In this document: piece by piece, positions 42,945 to 51,977 of the stretch | Layout of the letters: the number at the start of each line of letters is the position of its first letter | Position numbering within the stretch: the stretch's first letter is position 1 | Notes under the pieces: generated by a model | The model's database searches: none | What the model was told of the DNA's origin: nothing | Seen by the model: the letters and a program-made list of their open reading frames with translations, nothing else | Made by a program: the position numbers and the translations under genes | NCBI GenBank assembly: GCA_964496575.1 | Contig: CAZCAC010000017.1 | Coordinates: 1-64,000, forward strand | Reading direction: 5' to 3' | Origin: CAZCAC01 sp964496575 | GTDB taxonomy: Bacteria > Planctomycetota > UBA1135 > GCA-002686595 | DNA: 64,000 bases

Positions 42945-43976
42945 GTGACCTTCCTTCACGACACCGACGACCTGGAGCGGTTCGCGCGGGAGTTCCGCGT
43001 TCCGCCGCACCACCTCCACCGGCTGGCCACGCTGGTCTTGAAGCGGGGCTTCGAGCCGAGCGTGGCGCTCGCCGAGCTGCCCGTTCCGCTGCCGGCGGAG
43101 CTGGTCGAGAGGCTCCGCTTCGAGTCGCTGCTCCTCGAGAAGCGCGTCGATTCCGCCGGGGACGGGGCGACGCGCCTCCTGTTCCGCACCGCGGCGGGGG
43201 CGCCGGTGGAGAGCGTGCTGCTGCGGATCGCGTCGGGTCGGACGACGCTGTGTCTCTCGTGCCAGTCGGGGTGTGCGGTGCGCTGCCGCTTCTGTGCCAC
43301 CGGTCGCGAGGGCCTGCGCGCCGAGCTCACCGCCCCGGAGCTCCTCGACCAGCTGGTGCAGGCGGGCCGGATCGCGGCGGCGGAAGGGCGGAAGGTCCGC
43401 AACCTGGTGTTCATGGGGATGGGGGAGCCGCTGCTGGTCGAGTCGACCCTGTACGAGGCGCTCGATCGGCTGGTCCACCCGTGCGCGTTCGCCTTCCCGG
43501 CCACGCGCATCGCCGTCTCCACCGTCGGCCTTCCCGGGGCGATGATTCGGCTGGCCGGTCGTTTCCCCGAGGTTCGCCTCGCGCTCAGCCTGCACAGCGC
43601 GAGGGCCGAGGTGCGTGAGGCGTTGATCCCGGCGGCCGCGGAGCATTCCCTCGAGGAGCTGCGCGCCGCGGTGCTGGAGATCGGCCGCTCCCGCTCGGCG
43701 CCGGTGATGATCGAGTACCTCCTGCTCGAGGGGTGGACCGACCGCCCCGAGGATCTCGCGGCGCTCGCCGCCTGGCTCGACGGGCTGCGGGTCCGGCTGA
43801 ACCTGATCCCGTACAACTTTCGAGGAGAGAACGATCCGCTGAAGCCGACTTCGAGGGACGACCGCGACCGGATCGCCGCTTACTTCCGCTCTCTGGGCTT
43901 TCAGTGCACCGTACGTCGCTCCCTGGGTGGTGACTCGGGGGCGGCTTGCGGACAGCTGGCGGGCGAGGCCCCTTGA
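42945..43976 (+). CDS. rlmN: RlmN/Cfr-type 23S rRNA adenine C2 methyltransferase
   Basis: The 343-residue protein matches the RlmN family: LCLSCQSGCAVRCRFCATGR (radical SAM C-x3-C-x2-C in the family-specific form), NLVFMGMGEPLL, LALSLHSARAEVREALIPAA, and the C-terminal VRRSLGGDSGAACGQL, whose cysteine forms the methyl-cysteine/protein-RNA intermediate. RlmN methylates A2503 of 23S rRNA and A37 of some tRNAs. GTG 42945 is used as start; GTG 42918 is in frame upstream. It sits between a beta-helix gene and glnS, co-directional with both. Confidence 0.88.
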   Translation: MTFLHDTDDLERFAREFRVPPHHLHRLATLVLKRGFEPSVALAELPVPLPAELVERLRFESLLLEKRVDSAGDGATRLLFRTAAGAPVESVLLRIASGRTTLCLSCQSGCAVRCRFCATGREGLRAELTAPELLDQLVQAGRIAAAEGRKVRNLVFMGMGEPLLVESTLYEALDRLVHPCAFAFPATRIAVSTVGLPGAMIRLAGRFPEVRLALSLHSARAEVREALIPAAAEHSLEELRAAVLEIGRSRSAPVMIEYLLLEGWTDRPEDLAALAAWLDGLRVRLNLIPYNFRGENDPLKPTSRDDRDRIAAYFRSLGFQCTVRRSLGGDSGAACGQLAGEAP

Positions 43977-44048
43977 GTTCTGGGCGGAGGTCGCGAGAAT
44001 ACCCGGCCTTCCACGAACACCCGCCGCCCGAGCCTCGAGGGAACCGCC

Positions 44049-45758
44049 GTGACCGAGAACACCGAAGCCGAGACCACTCCCCGCGATTTCATCCGCACCC
44101 GCGTCGCCGAGGACGTGGCGGCCGGCAAGAACGGCGGCGTGGTCCACACCCGCTTTCCCCCGGAGCCGAACGGCTACCTGCACATCGGGCACGCCAAGGC
44201 GGTCGCCATCAACTTCGGGATCGCGAGGGAATTCGGCGGCCAGTGCAACCTGCGCTTCGACGACACCAATCCCATCAAGGAAGACCCGGAGTACGTCGCC
44301 TCGATCAAGGAGGACATCCGCTGGCTCGGTTTCGACTGGGGGGATCGCGAGTACCACGCCTCCGACTACTTCGAGCAGCTCTACCAGTACGCGATTCGGC
44401 TGATCGAGCTGGGCAAGGCGTACGTCGACGACCTCTCCGCCGAGGAGATCCGTGAGTACCGCGGCACGATCACCGAGCCGGGGAGGAACAGCCCGTACCG
44501 CGACCGCTCGGTGGAGGAGAATCTCGAGCTGTTCAAGAAGATGCGCGCGGGCGAGTTCGAGGACGGCTCGCACGTCTTGCGCGCGAAGATCGACATGACT
44601 TCGCCGAACCTGAACATGCGCGACCCCACGCTTTACCGGGTCCGCAAGGTGCGCCACGACCGCACCGGCGACGAGTGGCCGATCTACCCGATGTACGACT
44701 GGGCTCACGGGCAGTCCGACTCGATCGAGGGGATCACGCACTCCTTGTGCAGCCTGGAGTTCGAGAACCACCGCCCGCTCTACGACTGGTGCCTCGAGCA
44801 GCTCGGCGTCTTCCACCCGCAGCAGATCGAGTTCGCGCGCCTCAACCTCAGCTTCACCGTGCTCTCCAAGCGCCGCCTGATCGAGCTGGTCGACAAGGGG
44901 AAGGTCAGCGGCTGGGACGACCCGCGGATGCCCACCCTCTCGGGGATGCGCCGTCGCGGCTACACCCCCGCCTCGATCTTGAACTTCATGAAGGGGATCG
45001 GCGTCGCCAAGTTCAACAGCACGGTGGAGATGGTGCTCCTGGAGAACGCCTTGCGCGAGGATCTGAACAAGCACGCCCCGCGCGCGATGGGCGTACTCGA
45101 TCCCTTGAAGGTGGTGATCACCAACTACCCCGAGGGCGAGACCGAGGTGCTGGAGGCGGTGAACAACCCCGAGGACGAGAGCGCGGGCACGCGGACGGTC
45201 CCCTTCTCCCGCGAGCTCTACATCGAGCGCGACGACTTCCGGGCGGACCCGCCGAAGAAGTTCTGGCGCCTGGCGCCGGGCAAGGAGGTCCGCCTGCGCT
45301 ACGCCTACTACATCACCTGCACCGACTTCGTGACCGACCCCGAGACCGGCGAGGTGACCGAGGTCCACGCCACCTACGACCCCGAGACCCGCGGCGGCGA
45401 CTCCCCCGACGGCCGCAAGGTGAAGGCGACGATGCACTGGGTCTCCGCCCCGCACGCTTTCAACGCCGAGGTGCGCCTCTACGACCACCTGTTCCGCCGC
45501 CCCGATCCGATGAAGGTGCGGAAGGGTGGCCACTTCACCGACAACCTGAACCCCGACTCGCTGAAGGTCCTACCCGCCTGCAAGCTGGAACCCTCTCTGA
45601 AGGACGCCGAACCGGGCACCCGCATGCAGTTCGAACGCCTGGGCTACTTCTGCGTCGATGCGGTGGACTCGAAGCCGGGCGCCCCGGTCTTCAACCGGGC
45701 GGTCGCCCTGCGCGACTCGTGGGCGAAGATCCAGAAGGCGGAGGGAGAGAAGGGCTAG
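44049..45758 (+). CDS. glnS: Glutaminyl-tRNA synthetase
   Basis: The 569-residue enzyme shows class I synthetase motifs: FPPEPNGYLHIGHAKAVAIN (HIGH), RFDDTNPIKE, and VLSKRRLIELV (KMSKS equivalent), with the glutamine-enzyme-specific SLEFENHRPLYDW and the C-terminal anticodon-binding beta barrels. It charges tRNA-Gln with glutamine. The start is GTG 44049 preceded by GAGGGAACC. Length matches the usual 550-570 residues. It is a housekeeping gene and shows that at least part of the window is core chromosome. It ends 24 bp before the 216-bp palindrome. Confidence 0.97.
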   Translation: MTENTEAETTPRDFIRTRVAEDVAAGKNGGVVHTRFPPEPNGYLHIGHAKAVAINFGIAREFGGQCNLRFDDTNPIKEDPEYVASIKEDIRWLGFDWGDREYHASDYFEQLYQYAIRLIELGKAYVDDLSAEEIREYRGTITEPGRNSPYRDRSVEENLELFKKMRAGEFEDGSHVLRAKIDMTSPNLNMRDPTLYRVRKVRHDRTGDEWPIYPMYDWAHGQSDSIEGITHSLCSLEFENHRPLYDWCLEQLGVFHPQQIEFARLNLSFTVLSKRRLIELVDKGKVSGWDDPRMPTLSGMRRRGYTPASILNFMKGIGVAKFNSTVEMVLLENALREDLNKHAPRAMGVLDPLKVVITNYPEGETEVLEAVNNPEDESAGTRTVPFSRELYIERDDFRADPPKKFWRLAPGKEVRLRYAYYITCTDFVTDPETGEVTEVHATYDPETRGGDSPDGRKVKATMHWVSAPHAFNAEVRLYDHLFRRPDPMKVRKGGHFTDNLNPDSLKVLPACKLEPSLKDAEPGTRMQFERLGYFCVDAVDSKPGAPVFNRAVALRDSWAKIQKAEGEKG

Positions 45759-45781
45759 AACACGAAGCGAGTATGCGCTGA

Positions 45782-45997
45782 ACGCCTCGATAGCATCACG
45801 GCAGCACCTACGATTCTGGCAACCAGAGATTAACCACAGAGGACACAGAGGTCACAGAGAGGAAAAGAAGAGCCAGTACCGGATCCGGAACCGGATCCGG
45901 TGCTGGCTCTTCTTTTCCTCTCTGTGACCTCTGTGTCCTCTGTGGTTAATCTCTGGTTGCCAGAATCGTAGGTGCTGCCGTGATGCTATCGAGGCGT
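45782..45997. repeat. 216-bp near-perfect palindrome with CACAGAGG units
   Basis: The two 108-base halves are reverse complements with one internal mismatch (45877 against 45902) and a two-base unpaired centre (45889-45890). Each half contains ATTAACCACAGAGGACACAG-type units, then an AAGAAGAGCCAG block, and the centre is GGATCCGG repeated. A further 5-bp pairing (45775-45779 with 46000-46004) flanks it. It lies between the convergent glnS and glutamate dehydrogenase genes. It could terminate both, but its size and symmetry suggest a palindromic repeat element; an assembly fold-back artefact is also possible. The CACRGAGG unit is shared with positions 1-330. Confidence 0.92.
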
Positions 45998-46032
45998 CTA
46001 GCGCCGTTTCACTCCATCTCGGCGTCTACGCC

Positions 46033-47340
46033 TCAAGCGTAGACGCCCCGCACCGCATCCGCCGTCGCGACCCGCGACACGGCCAGGATGCTCGCCGCCT
46101 TGCGCAGCCGAATGTCCCGCTCCTCCTCGACCTCGATCGCCGAGTTCCACGCCTCGGTCATGAACCGGCGCAGGCGCTTGTTGATCACCGGGTCGATCCA
46201 CGAAAAGCCCATCCGGTTCTGCACCCACTCGAAGTAGCTGAGCACCACTCCGCCGCCGTTGGCCAGGATGTCCGGTACCACCGGGATGCCGCGGTCCGCC
46301 AGGATGTGGTCGGCGGGATTCGAAATCGGACCGTGGGCGCCCTCGACCACCAGCCGGGCCCGGATCGTATCGGCGTTGTGGGAGTGAATCGTATTGGCCA
46401 CCGCGCAGGGGATCAGCACATCGCACTCGCACGCGAGCAGGTCCGCGTTGGTCCCTTCTTCCCCGGGACCCTCGTAGTCCTCGAAGGTGCCCTTCTCGGC
46501 GTTCCACTCGAGCAGGCCGGGAACGTCCAGGCCGTCCTCGCACAGGAGCGCGCCGAAGACGTCGGAGATGCCCACCACCCGGTGGCCGTCCTCTACCAGG
46601 ATTCGGGCGAGGTTGCCGCCGACCATCCCCGCGCCCTGGATCGCGACGCGCAAGGTACGATGCGGCAGCTCGTAGCGTTCGGTGGCCAGGCGCAGGATCA
46701 CGCGGATCCCCTGGGCGACCGCGTCGTGGTGACCGCGCGTGCCGCCCATCGCGATCGGCTTGCCGGTCACTGCGGCGTTCGCGGTGGCGCGCGCGTGCGA
46801 GCTGACCGTGTCCAGCACCCAGGCCATCACCTGTTCGTCGGCGTGCACGTCCGGCGCGAAGACGTCGCGGTCGGGGCCGATGTCCGCGAGCAGGTTCGCG
46901 GTGTAGCGGCGTACGGCCCGCTCCAGCTCGCCGCGGCTGTGTTGCCGCGAGTTGATCCGGATCCCACCCGCCGACCCGCCGAAGGGGATGTTCAGGACGG
47001 CGCACTTCCAGGTCATCCACGCCGCCAGCGCACGCAGCTCGTCGATCTTCAGCGCCTTCTGCAGGCGCAGCGGACCGAGGAACGGCCCCAGCCCCGCGTT
47101 GTGCTGGATGCGATAGCCGTCGAAGACCGTCACCGAGCCGTCGTCGAGGCGCACCGGGATCGCCACGGTGATCTCGCGATCGGGCTTGCGCAGGATCGCA
47201 TAGGCGTTGCGATCGACGCCCAGCTCGTGCGCCGCCTCGTCGAACGTGCTCATCATCGTCGCGAACGGCGTCTCGTCGTCCAGCAACGGAGTGCTGGGCA
47301 AGAGGTCGTCGAGCTCGTCGTCGATGATCGGTTCGTCCAT
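46033..47340 (-). CDS. Glutamate dehydrogenase homologue with substituted active-site lysines
   Basis: The 435-residue protein aligns over its length with Glu/Leu/Phe/Val dehydrogenases: MTWKCAVLNIPFGGSAGGIR, APDVHADEQVMAWVLDTVSS, IQGAGMVGGNLARIL (NAD-binding loop), VVPDILANGGGVVLSYFEWV. Two key positions are altered. The K of the GPxKGGIRF motif is Leu88 (GPFLGPLRL), and the K of the PFGGxKGG signature is Ala124. Lys112 (MTWK) and Asp164 remain. It is the second gene of a tandem pair, 16 bp after the homologue at 47357-48643. It may be a non-catalytic partner subunit, as in the regulatory/catalytic heteromeric glutamate dehydrogenase of Thermus. Dehydrogenase activity is unlikely for this subunit alone. 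Confidence 0.85.
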   Translation of the reverse strand: MDEPIIDDELDDLLPSTPLLDDETPFATMMSTFDEAAHELGVDRNAYAILRKPDREITVAIPVRLDDGSVTVFDGYRIQHNAGLGPFLGPLRLQKALKIDELRALAAWMTWKCAVLNIPFGGSAGGIRINSRQHSRGELERAVRRYTANLLADIGPDRDVFAPDVHADEQVMAWVLDTVSSHARATANAAVTGKPIAMGGTRGHHDAVAQGIRVILRLATERYELPHRTLRVAIQGAGMVGGNLARILVEDGHRVVGISDVFGALLCEDGLDVPGLLEWNAEKGTFEDYEGPGEEGTNADLLACECDVLIPCAVANTIHSHNADTIRARLVVEGAHGPISNPADHILADRGIPVVPDILANGGGVVLSYFEWVQNRMGFSWIDPVINKRLRRFMTEAWNSAIEVEEERDIRLRKAASILAVSRVATADAVRGVYA

Positions 47341-47356
47341 CAGACGGGGCGGCGGA

Positions 47357-48643
47357 TCAGCAGAAGAGCCCGCGCATCTTGTACACGCTGGCCACGCGGT
47401 CGATGGCGAGGACGTAGGCTGCCGTACGCAGCGAGATCTCGTGGTCCAGCGCGGTCTGGTTGACCTCGCCGAACGCCTTGACCATCGCCTGCTCCAGGCG
47501 CGTGTTCACCATCTCCTCGGTCCAGAAGTAGCCCATGCGATCCTGGACCCATTCGAAGTAGCTCACCGTCACGCCGCCGACGTTGGCCAGGATGTCGGGC
47601 ACGACCACGATCCCGCGATCGTCGAGGATCTCCTGCGCCGCCGCCGTGGTCGGGCCGTTGGCGCCCTCGACGATCAGCTTGGCGCGGATGCGCTCCGCGT
47701 TCCGCGAGGTGATCTGGTTCTGGGTGGCGGCGGGGATCAGGAGGTCGCAGTCGAGCTGCAGTTGCTCCGAGTTGGGGATGTGCTCCGCTTCGGGGTAGCC
47801 CTCCAGCCGCCGGTGCACGCGCAGGTGCTCCAGCACCTCGGGCACGTCGAGACCCTTCTCGTCGTAGAGGCTGCCGAAGGTGTCGCTCATCGAGACGATC
47901 TGATAGCCCTCGCGGTAGAGGAGCAGCGCCCCGATGCCGCCGACGTTCCCCGATCCTTGAACCACGACGCGCGTGTTCTCGGGGCGGCGGCCCAGCTTCT
48001 TCATCGCCTCGCGACAGACCAGCATCACCCCGCGCCCGGTCGCCTCCTGGCGCCCGCGGCTGCCGCCGATCGAGATCGGCTTGCCGGTGACCACGCCGGT
48101 CGTGGTGCTGCGGACGTGCATGGAGTAGGTGTCCATCATCCACGCCATGGTCCGCTCGTTGGTGTTCCGGTCCGGCGCCGGCACGTCGCGATCGGGCCCG
48201 AGGACGTCGATGATCGCCACCGTGTAGCGGCGGGTGATCATCTCCAGCTCGCGATCGGAGAGCTCTCGCGGATCGCAGACGACCCCGCCGTTGCCGCCGC
48301 CGAAGGGGATGTCGACGACCGAGCACTTCCAGGTCATCCACGCGGCCAGCGCGCGCATCTCGTCGAGGTTGACGTTGGGCGCGAAGCGGATGCCGCCCTT
48401 GCACGGGCCGCGCAGGAAGTTGTGCTGGACGCGATAGCCGGTGAAGACCTTGGTCGTGCCGTCGTCGAGCAGGACGGGAAGCGCGACGGTCAGCTCGCGT
48501 TCCGGCCGGCGCAACACCTCGCGCAACCCCGCATCGAGGTCCAGGACATCCGCGGCGCTGTCGAAGAGCTGAGCCATCGACAGGAACGGGTTGAACTCGT
48601 CAAGCGCCTGAGCGGATCGTGCGACGGCGTGTCCGTTCGACAT
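47357..48643 (-). CDS. Glutamate dehydrogenase homologue, signature lysine replaced by Asn
   Basis: The 428-residue protein is a Glu/Leu/Phe/Val dehydrogenase: RGPCKGGIRFAPNVNLDEMR (Lys82 kept), MTWKCSVVDIPFGGGNGGVV, VPAPDRNTNERTMAWMMDTY (Asp158), VVQGSGNVGGIGALLL, and VVPDILANVGGVTVSYFEWV. In the family signature PFGGxKGG the catalytic lysine is Asn118 (codon AAC). Otherwise it looks intact and closer to canonical enzymes than its neighbour. Normal family members interconvert glutamate and 2-oxoglutarate plus ammonia. The start at 48643 (MSNGHAV) is preferred; the frame is open to 48754. First gene of the tandem pair, divergent from the heptosyltransferase genes. Confidence 0.88.
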   Translation of the reverse strand: MSNGHAVARSAQALDEFNPFLSMAQLFDSAADVLDLDAGLREVLRRPERELTVALPVLLDDGTTKVFTGYRVQHNFLRGPCKGGIRFAPNVNLDEMRALAAWMTWKCSVVDIPFGGGNGGVVCDPRELSDRELEMITRRYTVAIIDVLGPDRDVPAPDRNTNERTMAWMMDTYSMHVRSTTTGVVTGKPISIGGSRGRQEATGRGVMLVCREAMKKLGRRPENTRVVVQGSGNVGGIGALLLYREGYQIVSMSDTFGSLYDEKGLDVPEVLEHLRVHRRLEGYPEAEHIPNSEQLQLDCDLLIPAATQNQITSRNAERIRAKLIVEGANGPTTAAAQEILDDRGIVVVPDILANVGGVTVSYFEWVQDRMGYFWTEEMVNTRLEQAMVKAFGEVNQTALDHEISLRTAAYVLAIDRVASVYKMRGLFC

Positions 48644-48927
48644 GTTGGCGGGGTGAGGGTCCCAGGAGTTTCGAGAAGGAGGCCGCGACAGGGATCGGCG
48701 CTCTCGCCGAGAAGGTGTATTCGAGTTCCCACGCCTCTCGGTGGAAAGCCCCAAGTCGGCACTTTTTTATCGGTTTCGTCGATGAAGGCGACTCCTTCGA
48801 CTTTTGCGCTCGTCACCGGCCCGCTCACCGAGCACAATCCCACCGACATTCGGCCCGACCTGATCCGACCGGGCCGGGGAGTAATCCGATCGTCACCTCC
48901 AGCGAAGTACGAACACCAGGTGGGCAC

Positions 48928-49932
48928 TTGGTCGTACGGCTGCCCAACTGGGTCGGCGACCTGGTGATGGCCACGCCGGTTCTCGATGCCGCGGCGCGCG
49001 ACGATCGCTGGAGCGAGGTGCACTTCCTGCTCCGGGCGCACCTCGCCCCGATGCTCGCCGATGCCCCCTGGGCCGACCGGCTGGCCCTGGTGAAGGGCTC
49101 CCGGGAGGAGGTCGCGCGCTACCGCGAGCTGGAGCCGGACGCGGTCCTGCTCCTCTCCAACTCCTTCGGGGCGCTGTGGCGCTCCCTCGGGTCGGGCGCG
49201 AAGTGGCGTGGAGGAGCCGCCCTCTCGGCGCGGCGCTGGCTCCTGACCCACAGCGTGGTACCGCCGACACGCGCCGGCCGCCGGGTGCCCGCTCCGACCG
49301 CGCACCTGCACCGCGACGTCGCCGGGCTGTTCGGGATCCTCACCCCCTCGCTGCACCCGCTCTTGTGGGTACGACCGGAGCTCTCGGCGCAGGTCGGGGA
49401 GGAGCTCGCCGGGGCTGGCCTCGAGGCGGGCGAGCCCTACGTGCTCTGCTGCCCGGGCGCGGCCTTCGGCGCGGCGAAGCTGTGGCCGCCGCGGCACTTC
49501 GCCGCGGTGCTCGATCGGTTGCACGCGCGGCTGGGCTGGCGCGCGGTGATCGGCGGCGGGCCCGGCGAGGAGCCCCTGATGCGGGCGGTGGCCGAGGCCT
49601 GCGAGCACGATTGCCTCGACCTCTCCGAGGCGCCGCGCGACCTGGAGCGGCTCAAGGCGCAGGTGAAAGGCGCTTCGTTCCTCCTGGTGGGGGACTCCGG
49701 CCCGCGCTGGGTGGCGGCCGCGTTCGACGTGCCGTGCGTCACGGTGATGGGACCGAACTTCCCCGAGCTCACCGCGACGTCGCTGGAATGCTGTCGCGTG
49801 GTTCGCCTCGAGGGGCTGGAGTGTTCTCCCTGCCTCTCCCGTCGCTGTCCGCTCGACCACCACCGCTGCATGGAGGAGCTCGAACCCTCCGCGGTGATCG
49901 AGGCGGCGCTGGAGCTCTGCGGAGGGGAGTGA
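48928..49932 (+). CDS. GT9 family heptosyltransferase-like glycosyltransferase (1 of 2)
   Basis: The 334-residue product matches lipopolysaccharide heptosyltransferases: VVRLPNWVGDLVMATPVLDA at the N-terminus, VLCCPGAAFGAAKLWPPRHF, and LLVGDSGPRWVAAAFDVPCV with the nucleotide-sugar-binding loop. Cysteines cluster near the end (CSPCLSRRCPLDHHRC). It should transfer a heptose or related sugar during surface polysaccharide synthesis in the cytoplasm. No ATG or GTG fits: the in-frame ATGs lie far upstream within the dehydrogenase promoter region. TTG 48928, five bases after AGGTGG, gives the family-typical start. It is followed after 4 bp by a second GT9 gene. Confidence 0.82.
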   Translation: MVVRLPNWVGDLVMATPVLDAAARDDRWSEVHFLLRAHLAPMLADAPWADRLALVKGSREEVARYRELEPDAVLLLSNSFGALWRSLGSGAKWRGGAALSARRWLLTHSVVPPTRAGRRVPAPTAHLHRDVAGLFGILTPSLHPLLWVRPELSAQVGEELAGAGLEAGEPYVLCCPGAAFGAAKLWPPRHFAAVLDRLHARLGWRAVIGGGPGEEPLMRAVAEACEHDCLDLSEAPRDLERLKAQVKGASFLLVGDSGPRWVAAAFDVPCVTVMGPNFPELTATSLECCRVVRLEGLECSPCLSRRCPLDHHRCMEELEPSAVIEAALELCGGE

Positions 49933-49936
49933 GGCG

Positions 49937-51040
49937 ATGGCCCGTCTCGCTCCCGGGGACTCGCTGCTCGTGCGCCTGCCCGCGTGGCTCGGCGACCTGG
50001 TGATGAGCGAGCCGACGCTCTTCGCGCTGACGGATGCACTGCGGCGTGGGAGATTGCGCGCGCTCTCGTTCGCGGGGCCGGAGCGTTTCTACGAGCTGCT
50101 CGACACGCGTTTCGAAGGGGTGCGCCTCCTCGGTGAAGGGGAGAGCTGGGCCGGGCACGACGCCGCGCTCTTTCTCGACGGCTCGATGCGGAGCGTGTGG
50201 CGAGCGGCACGCGCGGGGATCCCGCAGCGAGTGGGCTGGTTCAGTGGAGGACGCGAGCTCTTCCTCACCGGCGGCTTTCGCCCCGCGCTCGAGCGAGGGG
50301 AGATCGCGCTGACGCTGGGTCGCCGGGGGCGGTGGCCGCGACGCTTGCCGCGGCCGTTCGGCGCGGCTTGCGCGGAGCTGTGCGGGGTGCTCGGCGTGGC
50401 GGTGGTGGAACGTCCGCCGCGACTCTCGCCCGGGGAGGTGGGCGGGCGCGCGGCGGGCGCACGGCTCGTGGGCCTCGGGCTGGACGCGGGTGAGCCGTAC
50501 CTCGTGCTCGACGCCTCCGCCCGCCCGGGATCGGCGAAGGGGGCTCCTCCCGAGCTGTGGGCGTCGGTGCTGGAGGGGCTGCGCGAGGTCGATTCGCCGC
50601 CGGTCCTCTTGCTGACCGCGCCCGGGGAGGAGGCCGTCGCGAGGCGGGTCCTGGAGCTCTCGGGGGAGGGGAGCGCGTCGCTGGTCGCCGATCCGCCGCC
50701 TGCGCTCGGTGAGCTGCTCGCGTTGATCGGCGGGGCGGTGCTGTTCCTCGGCGCCGACAGCGGCCCGCGGCATCTCGCCGTGGCGACCGCGCGCCCGCTG
50801 GTGGTTCTCTTCGGTCCGAGCGATCCGCGGCACACGGCCGATCACCTCGCGCATCAGAGCTCCTCGAGGCTGGAGCTCCCCTGCGCGCCGTGTCACCAGG
50901 AGGTGTGTCCGCTGGAGGGGGAGGAGCACGGCGCGTGCCTGGCGCGGCTCGATCCGGCGCGAATCGTCGTCGCGGTTAGCGAGCAGCTCGAATTGGCGGC
51001 TCGTGCCTCGGGCGGGCGCGCTGCCGGTGCGGTACCCTGA
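49937..51040 (+). CDS. GT9 family heptosyltransferase-like glycosyltransferase (2 of 2)
   Basis: The 367-residue protein starts LLVRLPAWLGDLVMSEPTLF and has LLALIGGAVLFLGADSGPRH followed by LVVLFGPSDPRHTADH, the GT9 donor-binding region. It also has a late Cys cluster (LPCAPCHQEVCPLEGEEHGA), as in its neighbour. ATG 49937 follows GGAGTGAG and the spacing of 4 bp from the previous stop implies co-translation. The pair probably adds successive sugars in lipopolysaccharide core or another surface glycan, suggesting an LPS-type outer membrane. The next gene, an enoyl-CoA hydratase, starts 8 bp later, so all three may be one operon despite unrelated functions. Confidence 0.85.
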   Translation: MARLAPGDSLLVRLPAWLGDLVMSEPTLFALTDALRRGRLRALSFAGPERFYELLDTRFEGVRLLGEGESWAGHDAALFLDGSMRSVWRAARAGIPQRVGWFSGGRELFLTGGFRPALERGEIALTLGRRGRWPRRLPRPFGAACAELCGVLGVAVVERPPRLSPGEVGGRAAGARLVGLGLDAGEPYLVLDASARPGSAKGAPPELWASVLEGLREVDSPPVLLLTAPGEEAVARRVLELSGEGSASLVADPPPALGELLALIGGAVLFLGADSGPRHLAVATARPLVVLFGPSDPRHTADHLAHQSSSRLELPCAPCHQEVCPLEGEEHGACLARLDPARIVVAVSEQLELAARASGGRAAGAVP

Positions 51041-51048
51041 CGGCCATC

Positions 51049-51888
51049 ATGAGCAAGACCCCCGACCTTCAGGCGATCCTCGACGGCTTTCCCCCCGACG
51101 TTCCCTTTTCCCCCGAGCTGGTCAGCTGCCGCCGCGAGGGCCACCTCGCCTGGGTGACGATCGAGCGACCCGAGGTGATGAACTGTCTCTCCTTCGCGAC
51201 CTTGCGGCGCATGCGCACGCTGGTCGCGGAGCTGCACGTGGATAGAGACGTGCGCTGCGTGCTCTTCACCGGGGCGGGGGAGAAAGCGTTCTGTGCCGGC
51301 GCGGACCTGAAGGAGCGCAAGGCGATGCCGGTCGAGCGGGTGCCGATCTTCTTGCGGAACAACACCGCGCTGATGGGGGACATCGCGGCGTTACCCATGC
51401 CGACGATCGCGGTGGTCAACGGGTTTGCGCTCGGTGGGGGGACGGAGATGATCCTCGCCTGCGATCTGCGCATCGCCGCGGCGAATGCGACGTTCGGCTT
51501 GCCGGAAACCGCCCTGGCGATCATTCCCGGCGCGGGAGGGACGCAGCGGCTCTCCCGGCTGATCGGCGCATCGCGGGCCAAGGACCTGATCCTGACCGCG
51601 CGCCGCGTCGACGCGGAGGAGGCGTTGTCGCTCGGTCTGGTCAATCGGGTGGCCGAGGCGGGAAAGCTGGTCGATTGCGCGATCGAGCTCGCGGAGAAGA
51701 TCGCCGGCAATGGGCCGGTTGCGGTGCGCGCGGCGAAAGAGTCGATCGATCGGGGGTTGGAAGGGACGATCGAGGAGGGGCTGGTGGTGGAGGGGGAGTG
51801 CTATGAGAAGGTCTTGAACACCAGTGATCGCCTCGAGGCGCTGGAGGCGTTCGCGCAGAAGCGCAAGCCGGTGTTCAAGGGGGAGTGA
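51049..51888 (+). CDS. Enoyl-CoA hydratase/isomerase family protein
   Basis: The 279-residue protein is a crotonase: VTIERPEVMNCLSFATL, FCAGADLKERK (oxyanion loop), NGFALGGGTEMILACDLRIA with one catalytic Glu, and FGLPETALAIIPGAGGTQRL with the second Glu and oxyanion Gly. Both catalytic glutamates are present, supporting hydratase activity. The spacing and GTEMILACD/PETALAIIPGAGGTQ pattern recall methylglutaconyl-CoA hydratase (AUH-type) enzymes of leucine degradation, but substrate cannot be fixed. It would act in the cytoplasm on acyl-CoA esters. It follows the GT9 genes closely. Confidence 0.9.
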   Translation: MSKTPDLQAILDGFPPDVPFSPELVSCRREGHLAWVTIERPEVMNCLSFATLRRMRTLVAELHVDRDVRCVLFTGAGEKAFCAGADLKERKAMPVERVPIFLRNNTALMGDIAALPMPTIAVVNGFALGGGTEMILACDLRIAAANATFGLPETALAIIPGAGGTQRLSRLIGASRAKDLILTARRVDAEEALSLGLVNRVAEAGKLVDCAIELAEKIAGNGPVAVRAAKESIDRGLEGTIEEGLVVEGECYEKVLNTSDRLEALEAFAQKRKPVFKGE

Positions 51889-51903
51889 GCTGGGGCGGTT
51901 GGG

Positions 51904-51922
51904 CGTTCGCCGAAGGCGGACG
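51904..51922. terminator. Terminator-like hairpin between convergent genes
   Basis: An 8-bp stem with one mismatch and a GAA loop (51904-51911 with 51915-51922) sits 16 bp after the hydratase stop, in the 89-bp gap before the convergent radical SAM gene. There is no U-tract. Confidence 0.45.
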
Positions 51923-51977
51923 GGACGCCGGCCCTTCCAGCGGACCCCAATCCCGCACCGCGGACCTTCCCAACCAG

